A stretch of 64,000 nt of DNA from Pseudogracilibacillus sp037072025 (GCF_037072025.1 NZ_JAXHDD010000022.1:1-64000); one strand, 5' to 3'; shown: positions 8,903 through 17,392, counted from the stretch's first letter. The notes: generated by a model from the letters alone, not told the origin. Translations and numbers: made by a program.

Positions 8903-10051
8903 TCACATACGTTCAATTACCGTTGCATTCGCCATTCCCATTCCTTCACATATTGCGAGTAGTCCATATCTTCCTTCTATCCGTTCTAATTCATGAAGTA
9001 GAGAAACAAGTAACTTTGTCCCGGTTGCGCCAAGTGGATGCCCTAATGCAATTGCTCCACCGTTTACGTTTAATTTTTCCGGATCAGCTTGTAAGTCGTT
9101 TAGCCAAGCAAGTGGTATAGGTGCAAATGCTTCGTTTACTTCATAACGATCTATATCATCGAGTGTTATTCCAGCCCTTTTTAATACTTGTCGCGTCGCC
9201 TCAATGGGTCCTGTTAACATTAATGTCGGGTCAGAACCAACCACAGTACGAGCGATAATTTTTGCTCGTGGCTTTAATTCCAACGCATCAGCTTTTTCCC
9301 GGGACATTAAAAGAACAGCACTTGCTCCATCACTCATCTGGCTCGCATTTCCTGCAGTTATTTTTCCATCTTCTTTAAATACGGCTGGGAGGTTACCTAA
9401 TATTTCTAATGACGTTTCCGCTCTTGGCCCTTCATCAATGGAAACAGTGCGCATCTCTCCATTTTCTCCTTTGACATCCACTGGAACGATCTCATCGTTG
9501 TATCTACCTTTTTCAATTGCTTGTAGTGCTAACGTATGGCTTTTTAACGAAAATTCATCGAGTTCTTGTCTTGAAAATCCCCATTTATCCGCAATCATTT
9601 CTGCTGAAATACCTTGATTCACAATATGGTGTTTCGAGGTAAGCTTTTCGCTTGGCGTTGTATCTCCCACATTTCTAAACATTGGTGATCTAGTCATACT
9701 TTCAACGCCACCCGCAATAACAATATCCATATCACCAGAAAGTATTGCTTGTGCACCAAAGTGAACCGCCTGTTGACTCGAACCACATTGACGATCAATT
9801 GTTACACCAGGAACGTGTACTGGAAAACCTGCAATAAGTGCAGAAGTTCGTGCAACATTCATCGCCTGTTCATTCACTTGCGTAACACACCCAGCAATAA
9901 CATCCTCCACATCACTTTTATCAATACCTGCCCGACGAACTAGTTCATCTAATACTACCGCAAAAAGCTCATCTGCCCGGTAGGAACTAAATACTCCTTT
10001 TCTTCTTCCAACCGCTGTTCTGCATCCTTCTACAATAACAACCTCTCGCAT
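8903..10051 (-). CDS. Acetyl-CoA C-acyltransferase (thiolase)
   Basis: A degradative or biosynthetic thiolase of 382 residues. The nucleophilic cysteine lies in DRQCGSSQQAV near residue 86. The conserved NEAFAPIPLAW, NVNGGAIALGHPLGATG with its catalytic histidine, and the C-terminal CEGMGMANA with the second cysteine are all present. ATG 10051 is chosen because AAAGGGG lies seven bases upstream; an in-frame GTG two codons earlier is too close. No other beta-oxidation gene is nearby, so the acyl-chain preference cannot be told. Confidence 0.93.
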   Translation of the reverse strand: MREVVIVEGCRTAVGRRKGVFSSYRADELFAVVLDELVRRAGIDKSDVEDVIAGCVTQVNEQAMNVARTSALIAGFPVHVPGVTIDRQCGSSQQAVHFGAQAILSGDMDIVIAGGVESMTRSPMFRNVGDTTPSEKLTSKHHIVNQGISAEMIADKWGFSRQELDEFSLKSHTLALQAIEKGRYNDEIVPVDVKGENGEMRTVSIDEGPRAETSLEILGNLPAVFKEDGKITAGNASQMSDGASAVLLMSREKADALELKPRAKIIARTVVGSDPTLMLTGPIEATRQVLKRAGITLDDIDRYEVNEAFAPIPLAWLNDLQADPEKLNVNGGAIALGHPLGATGTKLLVSLLHELERIEGRYGLLAICEGMGMANATVIERM

Positions 10052-10139
10052 CGTCACACCCCTTTTTCTATTCTACCATTATTATACATCTACTACTTCT
10101 TTTCTGAAACAATTTTCCGTAAACATTGAACGCTTAATA

Positions 10140-10300
10140 TTAGAAAACTTTGCTTATTCACAAAAGAAAACACGTCAACTGGCAGGCCATTACTGGCGGT
10201 AACTCAGCGATTGTTGCACTTATGTAAATAAGTTAAAAACTCGTACCTAGTCCATACGGCGAGAAATAAAGTTGCACTTAGGCGAGTCGAGAAAAGTTTT
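10140..10300. repeat. Dispersed hairpin repeat, diverged copy
   Basis: It opens with TTAGAAAACTTTGCTTATTC and contains GTTGCACTTATGTAAATAAG and GTTGCACTTAGGCGAGTCG. The opening and the GTTGCACTTA core match the repeat at 30535-30628. No ORF lies in it. Confidence 0.55.
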
Positions 10301-10314
10301 TTATTTACCTGCCA

Positions 10315-10346
10315 AAAAAGAACCTTGACATTAAAGGTTCCTTTCA
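10315..10346 (-). terminator. Terminator of the type VII accessory region
   Basis: On the minus strand AAAGGAACCTT pairs with AAGGTTCTTTTTT and a T-run follows. It closes the long minus-strand gene set that starts at 31006. Confidence 0.75.
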
Positions 10347-10868
10347 CTAAGTAATTGTCTTATTTAATTTAAATCTTTCAACTGGAAGTCTGCATAATAA
10401 TGTAACAAATATGATTAACAAAGCGATAGCTAAAAGTAGCATTGGTAGCCAATTATTAAATAGAAATAACAACAATACGATTATAAAAGCTATGAAAATA
10501 CAACTAGTTGTAATCACTTCTATCTTTAATACTTTTTCTCCTTTTTCAATATAACGCTCTACCATATATTCTGACTGAAAAACTTCCTTTTTTTCTTCAT
10601 AAGCAAATTTATAGAAATACAATCCCAGAATAATGCTTAAAGCACCAATAACAAATAGCAAGATGACATTTAACGTATTTATTGGATAATAAACATCCTT
10701 TAAAATACGTAGTAAAGCTAAAGCAAGCACGAAAGCAATCCAGTATAATACCGTACTTGTTTTTTTATGATACGCTTTATAAACTTTCTTAGACTTTTGA
10801 TCTAAGAACAATGTATAAGCTTGGGTATCTCTACTTTTTTCCGTATAAAATGGAATTAAATTTTTCAA
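10347..10868 (-). CDS. Four-helix membrane protein, putative LXG immunity (family B)
   Basis: A 173-residue membrane protein of no family I recognise. About four hydrophobic segments lie near residues 40-58, 65-85, 120-140 and 143-162, and the N-terminus is short and soluble. It is clearly related to the protein at 14986-15534: both start with PFY.E, share a (Y/F)TLF(L/I)D segment and a YWIAFVL.LALLR segment. The start is TTG 10868 behind AAGGGGGAG. Both members lie directly downstream of a 3' LXG toxin remnant (here 10966-11130), which is the usual place of an immunity gene. The immunity role is inference from position. Confidence 0.75.
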   Translation of the reverse strand: MKNLIPFYTEKSRDTQAYTLFLDQKSKKVYKAYHKKTSTVLYWIAFVLALALLRILKDVYYPINTLNVILLFVIGALSIILGLYFYKFAYEEKKEVFQSEYMVERYIEKGEKVLKIEVITTSCIFIAFIIVLLLFLFNNWLPMLLLAIALLIIFVTLLCRLPVERFKLNKTIT

Positions 10869-10965
10869 CTGCTTCTCCCCCTTAAATTTGGAGGTTTTGG
10901 TTTCCCTACCTAGCTATAAATTGAACCGAGATTACAAAGAATCCAGAAACTGTGTCCCTTATACT

Positions 10966-11130
10966 TCATGCTACCTTTACCTCATTATCATAGATCCAAT
11001 CAAAAAGCACCGATCCACGAACACCAATAGCAAATCAGTTTTTCACCAAACGGTATCACTGAACCAATTGCCATACCAACTAGACCTGTTCCAAGATAAA
11101 CCTGTTGCCTTAATAGCTGCGTCTGATAAT
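10966..11130 (-). pseudogene. Remnant of an LXG toxin C-terminus
   Basis: Translated in shifting frames on the minus strand this gives SDAAIKATGL, then LGTGLVGMAIGSVIPFGEKL, then AIGVRGSVLFDWIYDNE before a stop at 10966. Glycine-rich hydrophobic runs followed by a WxYDN-type tail are typical of the ends of LXG toxins. At least two frameshifts separate the pieces and no N-terminal LXG domain remains. The intact toxin at 18198-19394 has a different tail, so this was a different toxin. Confidence 0.6.
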
Positions 11131-11150
11131 AAAATAAATTTCTTCCTTGA

Positions 11151-11949
11151 TTATGTTCCGTCCTTTATATTATCTCCACTGTTCCAAGGGTGTAAATTTC
11201 CTTCTTTATCAAAGTTAAAACTATCGAAACGTGATTTGCAGTATTGTATAACAAGTTGCTCCGGCAAAACAAATAGCATCGTATAAAATATTAAAATACT
11301 TAGTACTGTCATTCCCAATGCTTCAATATCTACTAAGTGAAATGTGTTTACTATATATCTAATAATGAGAACCATCCCTGTACTACCAATAATTACTGCT
11401 GGCAGATAAGATTTTGTTTCAAACCTTCCTCGTATTTTCTCTTTTTGCGAACCGATTCTGTATGCACCTTTTCGCAACAATATATAAAATCGAATAAAAG
11501 TGGCTAAAAAAATTAAAATCCCGAAAGCGATTATTAAAAGGGTAATATTCAACAGTGAATAATCCGTCTGAATTACCACCAGGTCGGATCCTATTAAAGA
11601 TAGTGATCCTATAAGAAAAAATCCAGTCAAGTTTTGAGAAACTAATATTACGATGAAATATTGCACTTTTTGGTTTTTCATGTAAACACTAGGAATAGCA
11701 TAAATGACCGATAAGATGACTAGAATTACTGTGATCCCCAAATGAAGATAAAATAAGACTTCTTTATAAGGATATATTGTATGGCTTGAAATAACTACGG
11801 TAAATTAAGAAAAACAATAAAACTTGAAAAAATATCGACAACACCAATGTTCCACCTAAAGATTTAGGGCTCTGCCTACCAGATTCAAAAGGACCTCTTA
11901 ACACTGCAAAATCTTGTTCATCTAAATTGTTTAACTTTTTAAAGATCAA
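11151..11949 (-). pseudogene. Frameshifted immunity-like membrane protein (family A)
   Basis: Two ORFs together cover one member of the six-helix family found intact at 12011, 12873 and 17382. The first part (from TTG 11949) has the conserved N-terminus LNNLDEQDFAVLRGPFESGR, then loses frame near 11785-11800. The second part resumes at HTIYPYKEVLFYLHLG and ends with FDSFNFDKEGNLHPW. A single frameshift explains the break. The flanking 60 bases upstream match those upstream of the next copy, so this is one unit of a tandem duplication. Confidence 0.8.
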
Positions 11950-12010
11950 TCTCTTTACACCTTCTTAAATTAATAAACTTTCAGATTGAAATAAGGCTTA
12001 GTGAACTTCT

Positions 12011-12811
12011 CTAATGTTCGTGTGAATGGTTCATTTCATTAGACAACGGCTTTAAGTTCCCATCTTTATCAAAATTAAAACTATCAAAACGAGTTTTACA
12101 ATATAAAATAACTAATTGTTCAGGTAAGACAAATAACATAATGTAAAATAATATGGGACCAAGGATAATCAAGAAAATTGTATTCCCGTCAAAACTAACT
12201 ATGTTTTTGAATGTGTATTGCATAAATAAAGTCAATCCTGTACTTGCTAAAATTGCTATTGGAACTAAAGATTTTAATTCAATTTTCCCTCTCAGTAATG
12301 CTCTTTTTGATCCAGATCGATACTCCCCTTTTTTTAATAAAAAGTAAAATCGAATACAGGTGATTATAAATATTAATATACCAGCACTGCTTGTGACTAA
12401 AATGATGGTAAAAAGTGATTCTTGGTTTACGACGAACAATTTTTCTGAGCCAATTAGGAATAAGGATACGATATAAAATGATACCCCGGCAATGTTTTGT
12501 GATACTAATATTACGGTAGCATATTGCATCTTCTGACCTTTCATGTACACCGCCGGTATAGAATAGATAATCGACAGTAATATTAAGATTACAGAAAAAG
12601 TCGAGTAAACTAATAATATAGTTTCTTTAAAACGAAATAATGAATCCCCTTCTGATATGTCATATACCATATATAACATCAATACTTGAAAGACAATACC
12701 AAGAAGCAATGTCCCTCCAAGGCTTTTAGGGCTTTGTCTACCAGATTCAAAAGGCCCCCTTAACACTGCAAAATCTTGTTCATCCAAATTATTTAATTTT
12801 TTACAGATCAA
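12011..12811 (-). CDS. Six-helix membrane protein, putative LXG immunity (family A)
   Basis: A 266-residue membrane protein of an unnamed family. The soluble N-terminus carries LDEQDFAVLRGPFESGRQSP. About six hydrophobic segments follow (near residues 32-52, 66-90, 98-120, 130-153, 172-193, 203-224). The C-terminus LPEQLVILYC-KTRFDSFNFDKDGNLKP is nearly invariant between copies. The start is TTG 12811 behind AAGGTG. It lies in a tandem row behind the LXG toxin/immunity pair and has no intact toxin of its own. A role as an orphan immunity protein is inferred from its similarity to the gene directly following the toxin (17382-18182). Confidence 0.8.
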   Translation of the reverse strand: MICKKLNNLDEQDFAVLRGPFESGRQSPKSLGGTLLLGIVFQVLMLYMVYDISEGDSLFRFKETILLVYSTFSVILILLSIIYSIPAVYMKGQKMQYATVILVSQNIAGVSFYIVSLFLIGSEKLFVVNQESLFTIILVTSSAGILIFIITCIRFYFLLKKGEYRSGSKRALLRGKIELKSLVPIAILASTGLTLFMQYTFKNIVSFDGNTIFLIILGPILFYIMLFVLPEQLVILYCKTRFDSFNFDKDGNLKPLSNEMNHSHEH

Positions 12812-12872
12812 TCTCTTTACACCTTCTTAAATTAACAAAGTTTCAGATTGGAATAAGGTTTAGTTATCATCT

Positions 12873-13673
12873 CTAATGTTCGTTCAAATGATTCATTTCA
12901 TTGGACAACGGCTTTAAATTCCCATCTTTATCAAAATTAAAACTATCAAAACGAGTTTTACAATATAAAATAACTAATTGTTCGGGTAAGACAAATAACA
13001 TCGTATAAAAAACTAGAGGGCCCAATAGAATAAGCATCATTATATTTCCATCAAAACTTATCATATTTTTAAAGATAGACTGTAGTAGTAAAGAGATCCC
13101 TGTTCCAACAATAATTGCAAAAGGTAATAATGATTTAGCCTCAAACCTAGTTCTAAGTCGGGCTTTCTTAGAACCTAAACGGTATTCACTTTTACTTAAG
13201 AGTTTATAAAACCGAATAAAAGTTACGATAAACGTTAGTATTCCAAGGCCAACCATGATGAGTGTTATCTGAATTAATTCGGATTGTTCAATAGTAAATA
13301 ACCTATCTGAGCCAATTAAAAATAGAGAACTAATGAACAACATCACGCCAAATAAGTTTTGTGAAACTAATATTGAAATGAAATATTGTATTTTCTGCCC
13401 TTTTTTATAAAAGGACGGGATAGAATATAAAACTGAAAATATAATTAATATCGTTGTTCCTACAAGATGTATATAAAACAAGATATCCTTATAAGGAAAT
13501 TTCGTATTATCAGCTGCAACTAAATATGTTAAAGTAAATAAAAGGGTCTGTAAAAACACCGATAATATTAGAATCCCCCCAATAGTTTTTGGACTTTGTC
13601 TCCCTGATTCCAACGGTTCTCGTAATACAGCAAAATCTCTTTCTTCCAGTTTATTTAATTGACGATAAATCAT
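12873..13673 (-). CDS. Six-helix membrane protein, putative LXG immunity (family A)
   Basis: A 266-residue copy of the same family, and the closest to the one at 17382-18182; they share TKFPYKDILFYIHLVGT and GSDRLF. The ORF is open to 13775, but I start at ATG 13673 because this gives MIYRQLNKLEERDFAVLR, matching the family N-terminus and the 801-bp length of the other copies. Just upstream, GGTTTAGCTAAAGGGGAA matches the end of the toxin gene at 18198 plus its spacer. This suggests the copy was duplicated together with the 3' end of a toxin. Confidence 0.85.
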   Translation of the reverse strand: MIYRQLNKLEERDFAVLREPLESGRQSPKTIGGILILSVFLQTLLFTLTYLVAADNTKFPYKDILFYIHLVGTTILIIFSVLYSIPSFYKKGQKIQYFISILVSQNLFGVMLFISSLFLIGSDRLFTIEQSELIQITLIMVGLGILTFIVTFIRFYKLLSKSEYRLGSKKARLRTRFEAKSLLPFAIIVGTGISLLLQSIFKNMISFDGNIMMLILLGPLVFYTMLFVLPEQLVILYCKTRFDSFNFDKDGNLKPLSNEMNHLNEH

Positions 13674-13774
13674 TTTTAAAAATTCCCCTTTAGCTAAACC
13701 AACATCAAGCTTATTTAAAAATTCCACTCTGATAAACCTTCTTTTCCTCGTAAGCGGATATGCTATCAGGTACA

Positions 13775-14577
13775 CTATGCCCGATTCTTAGCTTTATCCC
13801 CACTCTCCCAAGGCTGTAAATTTCCATCTTTATCAAAGTTAAAACTGGTGAAACGTTTTTAACAGTATATGGATATTGCGGAGTAAGCAAATAAATATAT
13901 TCCCATAAAAAACACTGCGAAAAACAAGATAACAAAAATCATGTTTTCTATATCACCTGATAAAAGGCCTTCAACCAAAAATCGTAAAATAAACACGAGA
14001 CCTATTGCAACGATAATAAATTCGGGTAACTTTGAAAGTGTAGAACGCTCTCTTTCTAAGACTTTCTTATGATCATATTTTTTAGAGCCCTTTCGGTAGT
14101 CTCCCCTTTGTAGCGAACGTTGTAATCTGATGAATATGGCAACCAAAAATGCTATCCCTAATAATAAAACACCTACTGCCAAATAAATGCCCCCTCGGTA
14201 AGATCCACTGACCGAACCAACATAAAAAGTGCGGCGAAGTAGGGGAATATGCTGATAAAATTTAATAGTGTAAGACTTCCTATTATTAACTGACCTATTT
14301 GATTTTTACGATAAATAGCTGGTATAGCAAAAATTATTGATCCTATTATTAAGATAAAAGTTAGAACATATTGTATTGTCAAAAGCAGTCTTTTGTTGTA
14401 CTCAGGATGCATAAATGGATCAGCTGCTGCAAAAATCCCGAGAGCGAACAACAGTTGACCGATTATTCCTACGAGGAGTACATTCCGCAAATTATTTGGA
14501 GTTTGTCTACCCGATTCAAATGACGTTCTAAAAAGTGCGAAATCCTCTTCTTCTAGTCTATCTAGGATTTTAAACAA
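13775..14577 (-). pseudogene. Frameshifted immunity-like membrane protein (family A, divergent)
   Basis: The first ORF (TTG 14577, AAGGAG nine bases upstream) starts LDRLEEEDFALFRTSFESGR and stops at 14173. The second frame continues with LAVGVLLLGIAFLVAIFIR to 13859. A third frame supplies the family C-terminus RFTSFNFDKDGNLQPW and stops at 13775. The two breaks are near 14180 (beside GGGGG) and near 13850 (beside TTAAAAA). It is the most divergent member of the family. Confidence 0.75.
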
Positions 14578-14623
14578 AAACGATTACTCCTTTCCAACAA
14601 AATGAACAGATCGGTTGATATTA

Positions 14624-14833
14624 AAATTGCTTCTAAAAAACATTCCTTCTTCCGATTGGTTCGTGAATTTTTCTTCATTTAGTAAGAAAATCTCTGCTAA
14701 CATTATCTCATTAGTGGGGTCACTTATTATGGAATAAAAGCGAGGATCACTCACACGGTATCCTTGCTCATCTAAAATTCAGTGGAGTCTTGAATCGCTT
14801 CATCAATATCTTCAGGTGAAAACTTAAATTTTG
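14624..14833 (-). pseudogene. Decayed copy of the small soluble gene at 16476-16937
   Basis: The DNA aligns base by base with about 16679-16880 (for example GATTGGTTCGTGAATTT and CTTCATCAATATCTTCAGG) but carries frameshifts and stop codons. It lies in the same order relative to the next remnant as in the intact locus. Confidence 0.75.
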
Positions 14834-14840
14834 ATTTTAT

Positions 14841-14985
14841 CACCGTATACTTCTAGTAAAACGCAATAAAATGTATTTTTCAATGAAATATTGTGAGGAT
14901 GAGAATGGTCTTTTATTTTTTGGTAGGCAGCTGAAAATCCACCTCTTGATCCGCTTGACGTAAATCTAATGCTCCTTCTATAAAG
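14841..14985 (-). pseudogene. Decayed copy of the small soluble gene at 16934-17392
   Basis: The DNA aligns with about 16988-17131, including ACGCAATAAAATGTATTTT and TCCACCTCTTGATC. Only the 3' half remains. With the previous entry it shows that the whole accessory block was once duplicated here. Confidence 0.75.
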
Positions 14986-15534
14986 TTAATTTTTATCAAA
15001 TTCCAGTTTATTTCTAAATAAAATTTGATATCTTATAAACGAAATATTACAAATAATACAACCTAAAATAAGAAAAAAAGAAAATGATACTATTAGCCAG
15101 ATCAAGGAAAGATAAATAAGAAATAAAACTGTAAAAATAATCGAGATAGCAAATAAAAGTACCGCCATTAACAATTCATTTCTATAATACTTTTTCCCAT
15201 CCTGCATATAATCCTTAATCGATTCTGTAGAAATATCCAAAGGTCGTAACTCTCCAATTGTCCCTTTATAAAAGGAAATACCAATTCCCATTCCGACTAC
15301 TATTGTAACTAGTGTAAAAGCAAACAGGGTAACTGGATGTTCATAGGTTATTGGAATTGCTTTAGCGACCCTCAACAAGGCTAAAATAAGCACAAATGCA
15401 ATCCAATAGAAAATCTGATTAATGGATTTATGGTTCGCTCTATATACTTCTTTGGTTTCTGGATCGATAAATAAAGTAAATGCATTTTTTCCTTTAGTCA
15501 TTTCCGCATAAAATGGAACAGGTTTTTTTCTCAT
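14986..15534 (-). CDS. Four-helix membrane protein, putative LXG immunity (family B)
   Basis: A 182-residue membrane protein related to that at 10347-10868. It has the same soluble start (PFYAEMTKGKNAFTLFIDPE) and then YWIAFVLILALLRV, with hydrophobic segments near residues 40-58, 65-88, 122-142 and 145-165. The ATG at 15534 lies just after GTGAGAGAT and 24 bases behind the stop of an LXG toxin tail remnant (15559-15643). Both members of this family follow such a tail, so the immunity role is a reasonable inference. No family name is recognised. Confidence 0.75.
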   Translation of the reverse strand: MRKKPVPFYAEMTKGKNAFTLFIDPETKEVYRANHKSINQIFYWIAFVLILALLRVAKAIPITYEHPVTLFAFTLVTIVVGMGIGISFYKGTIGELRPLDISTESIKDYMQDGKKYYRNELLMAVLLFAISIIFTVLFLIYLSLIWLIVSFSFFLILGCIICNISFIRYQILFRNKLEFDKN

Positions 15535-15558
15535 TTCTATCTCTCACTTATCTTTAAG

Positions 15559-15643
15559 TTATCCAAATACGGATCCTAGATCTATAAACAAGCCTTTAAC
15601 CGCTTCTCCAATTTCTTTACCGACATCGTTTACTGTTTCAGTA
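15559..15643 (-). pseudogene. Remnant of an LXG toxin 3' end
   Basis: The minus strand reads TETVNDVGKEIGEAVKGLF then IDLGSVFG and a stop. GKxIGEAVKGLF-type repeats and a short hydrophobic end are typical of the last residues of LXG toxins. It joins directly to a stub of an immunity gene (15647-15740), which marks a recombination junction. Confidence 0.6.
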
Positions 15644-15646
15644 CAT

Positions 15647-15740
15647 TCCACAAATTATCCGGCGTTTGTCTACCTGATTCAAATCACGTTCTAAAAAGCG
15701 AGAAATCCTCTTCTTCTAGTCTATCTAGAATTTTAAACAA
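15647..15740 (-). pseudogene. N-terminal stub of a family A immunity gene
   Basis: From TTG 15740 the frame reads FKILDRLEEEDFSLFRT, a TGA stop, then FESGRQTPDNLWNVL. This is the N-terminus of the gene at 14577 with a nonsense change. Homology ends abruptly at about 15647, where toxin-tail sequence begins. Confidence 0.75.
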
Positions 15741-15794
15741 AAACGATTACTCCTTTTTCGTAAAGCGAACAAATAATATCTGTTTTATCAGATG

Positions 15795-15831
15795 TAAAAA
15801 CCATAGCAAGTTCGCTATGGCTTTTACATTT
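15795..15831 (-). terminator. Terminator after the lipoprotein gene
   Basis: On the minus strand AAAAGCCATAGC pairs with GCTATGGTTTTT around a 6-base loop. It marks the end of the intact toxin transcription unit and separates it from the archive behind it. Confidence 0.85.
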
Positions 15832-16479
15832 TTATTCAACAAAGTCTATTCTAAAATTATCCATTTCCATATGCACATTTTCATCACTTAATGTGTCAAA
15901 TACTTCTTCATCTTCTTCAGTAATATCTACAAAGAATGGTATAGCACCATTTTTCTCAAGTACACCAATATAGTCCTCTGTCAGATCTATTTCATAATTT
16001 TCAAATATATATTCTCCGTCTTGATTTCCAAAAGTTAAATCAAAAGCAATATTTTTTATCGGATCTTTCAAACGATTGATAGCTAAAAACATTAAAGAAA
16101 TACTATCATCTTCAAAATAAACTACATCTAAAGGTAGTAAACTAAAATCATCATGATCACCCATTTTGGGGTCATTCTCTATCTCAGCCTGAATAGCTTG
16201 ATAAATTTCATTATTTTCTACCGTTATTCCATCTTCTTCATCAACTTTTAAAACTTGAAGAGTTAAGTCTTCTTTTTCTTCTCCTTCAGCCAATTCCTCA
16301 CCCTCATATTGATTTTTTCCTTCAGTGTTAGTCTCACCCGAATTATTATTTTCTGTTTCTTCTACTCCCTCTTCAGCGGTTTCATTTTCTTTATCACTTG
16401 TATCATTACTCGTCTTATTTCCACAAGCAGCTAGACCCAGAACTAAAACAAACGATAAAATCAAAATTAATTTCTTCAA
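15832..16479 (-). CDS. Acidic lipoprotein in the LXG toxin unit
   Basis: A 215-residue lipoprotein with signal sequence and lipobox VLGLAACGN (cysteine near residue 19). An acidic, low-complexity linker rich in Glu, Asn and Gly follows (residues 22-70). The rest is a soluble domain with LLPLDVVYFEDDSISLMFLAI and ITEEDEEVFDTLSDE. The TTG start at 16479 overlaps the stop of the gene before it, so the two are probably coupled. Surface lipoproteins act as immunity to some LXG toxins, but here the role is only a guess from position. Confidence 0.75.
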   Translation of the reverse strand: MKKLILILSFVLVLGLAACGNKTSNDTSDKENETAEEGVEETENNNSGETNTEGKNQYEGEELAEGEEKEDLTLQVLKVDEEDGITVENNEIYQAIQAEIENDPKMGDHDDFSLLPLDVVYFEDDSISLMFLAINRLKDPIKNIAFDLTFGNQDGEYIFENYEIDLTEDYIGVLEKNGAIPFFVDITEEDEEVFDTLSDENVHMEMDNFRIDFVE

Positions 16480-16937
16480 AATAACAACTCCCTTTTTATT
16501 CCTACGCTCATTTCTAGATAATGTTTTCCTTTGTTATTCGTTTTAAATTCAAAAAATACCGGTGTTCTTTGTTCCAACCCATGTTGTCTAATATAATGCA
16601 TGAGATCCCAATATTTTACTTGTGACTGTTCGTCAAACTCATCGAATACACGGGTCATTATCATCGGTTGGATAGTAAAATAGCTTCTAAAAAACATTTC
16701 TTCATCCGATTGGTTCGTGAATTTATTTTCTTCAATTGGTAAGAAAATCTCTGCTACCATTACCTCTTCAGTTGGTTCACTAATTAGCGAATAAAAGATA
16801 GAACCACTCACATTATATCCTTGCTCATCTAAAATTCGATGGAAGTCTTGAATAGCTTCATCAATATCTTCAGGTGAAAACTTATAGTACTTCGAAACAA
16901 CATTTTGATAAGCGATTTTATGATTCTCAAATATCAC
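16476..16937 (-). CDS. Small soluble protein, DUF5085-like, in the LXG unit
   Basis: A 153-residue soluble protein starting at GTG 16937, which overlaps the stop codon of the gene before it. The pattern of strands and helices and the motif YSLISEPTEEVMVAEIFLPI recall DUF5085/GyrI-like proteins often found with LXG genes in Listeria and Bacillus; I am not certain of the family. YFTIQPMIMTRVFDEFDE and YLEMSVGIKRELLF follow. A decayed copy lies at 14624-14833. The role is unknown; in this position it may help the toxin or its immunity. Confidence 0.7.
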   Translation of the reverse strand: MIFENHKIAYQNVVSKYYKFSPEDIDEAIQDFHRILDEQGYNVSGSIFYSLISEPTEEVMVAEIFLPIEENKFTNQSDEEMFFRSYFTIQPMIMTRVFDEFDEQSQVKYWDLMHYIRQHGLEQRTPVFFEFKTNNKGKHYLEMSVGIKRELLF

Positions 16938-17392
16938 AATTGATCGCCCCGTTTCTTAACTGGTACAAACAAATCAATAATGTATTCACCGTATATTTCT
17001 AGTAAGACGCAATAAAATGTATTTTCCAATGAAATATTGTGATGATGAGCATAGTCTTTTATTTTTTTGTAGGCAGCATGGAAATCCACCTCTTGATCTG
17101 CTTGACGTAAACCTAGCGCTTCTTCTATAAATAATTTATCCAAGAAGCTAAAATTCGGATCCTCCTCTACCTTTACCTTCTCGTTAATCGGTAAATAATA
17201 CGTAAATCGACCGAATTTATCTTCATTTTCTTCTGGTGTAACTGAAAAGAAGATAGGACCATTTTGATAAATATCTTTAATAAGCGTAAAATCTTCCATT
17301 AATAATATTCCTTCTTGCCAATCTTCTCTTAGCTGTCTTGTTTCATAAATTAATAGATTATCAAAACTAAGTGATCGGATTTCAAATTTCAT
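16934..17392 (-). CDS. Small soluble protein, DUF5085-like, in the LXG unit
   Basis: A 152-residue soluble protein of the same general build as its downstream neighbour: a strand-rich first half (GPIFFSVTPEENEDKFGRF, TYYLPINEKVKV) and a helical second half ending in YGEYIIDLFVPVKKRG. Its ATG (17392) overlaps the end of the immunity gene and its stop overlaps the start of the next gene, so the three are translationally linked. A decayed 3' copy lies at 14841-14985. Function unknown. Confidence 0.7.
   Translation of the reverse strand: MKFEIRSLSFDNLLIYETRQLREDWQEGILLMEDFTLIKDIYQNGPIFFSVTPEENEDKFGRFTYYLPINEKVKVEEDPNFSFLDKLFIEEALGLRQADQEVDFHAAYKKIKDYAHHHNISLENTFYCVLLEIYGEYIIDLFVPVKKRGDQL

Noticed and set aside
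10888..11286. A 132-codon plus-strand ORF
   Set aside because: It is antisense to an LXG toxin remnant and to the end of a family A gene, which both have clear protein similarity on the minus strand.
13711..13935. A 74-codon minus-strand ORF
   Set aside because: It reads through the end of a family A pseudogene in the wrong frame; the correct frame gives the conserved family C-terminus.
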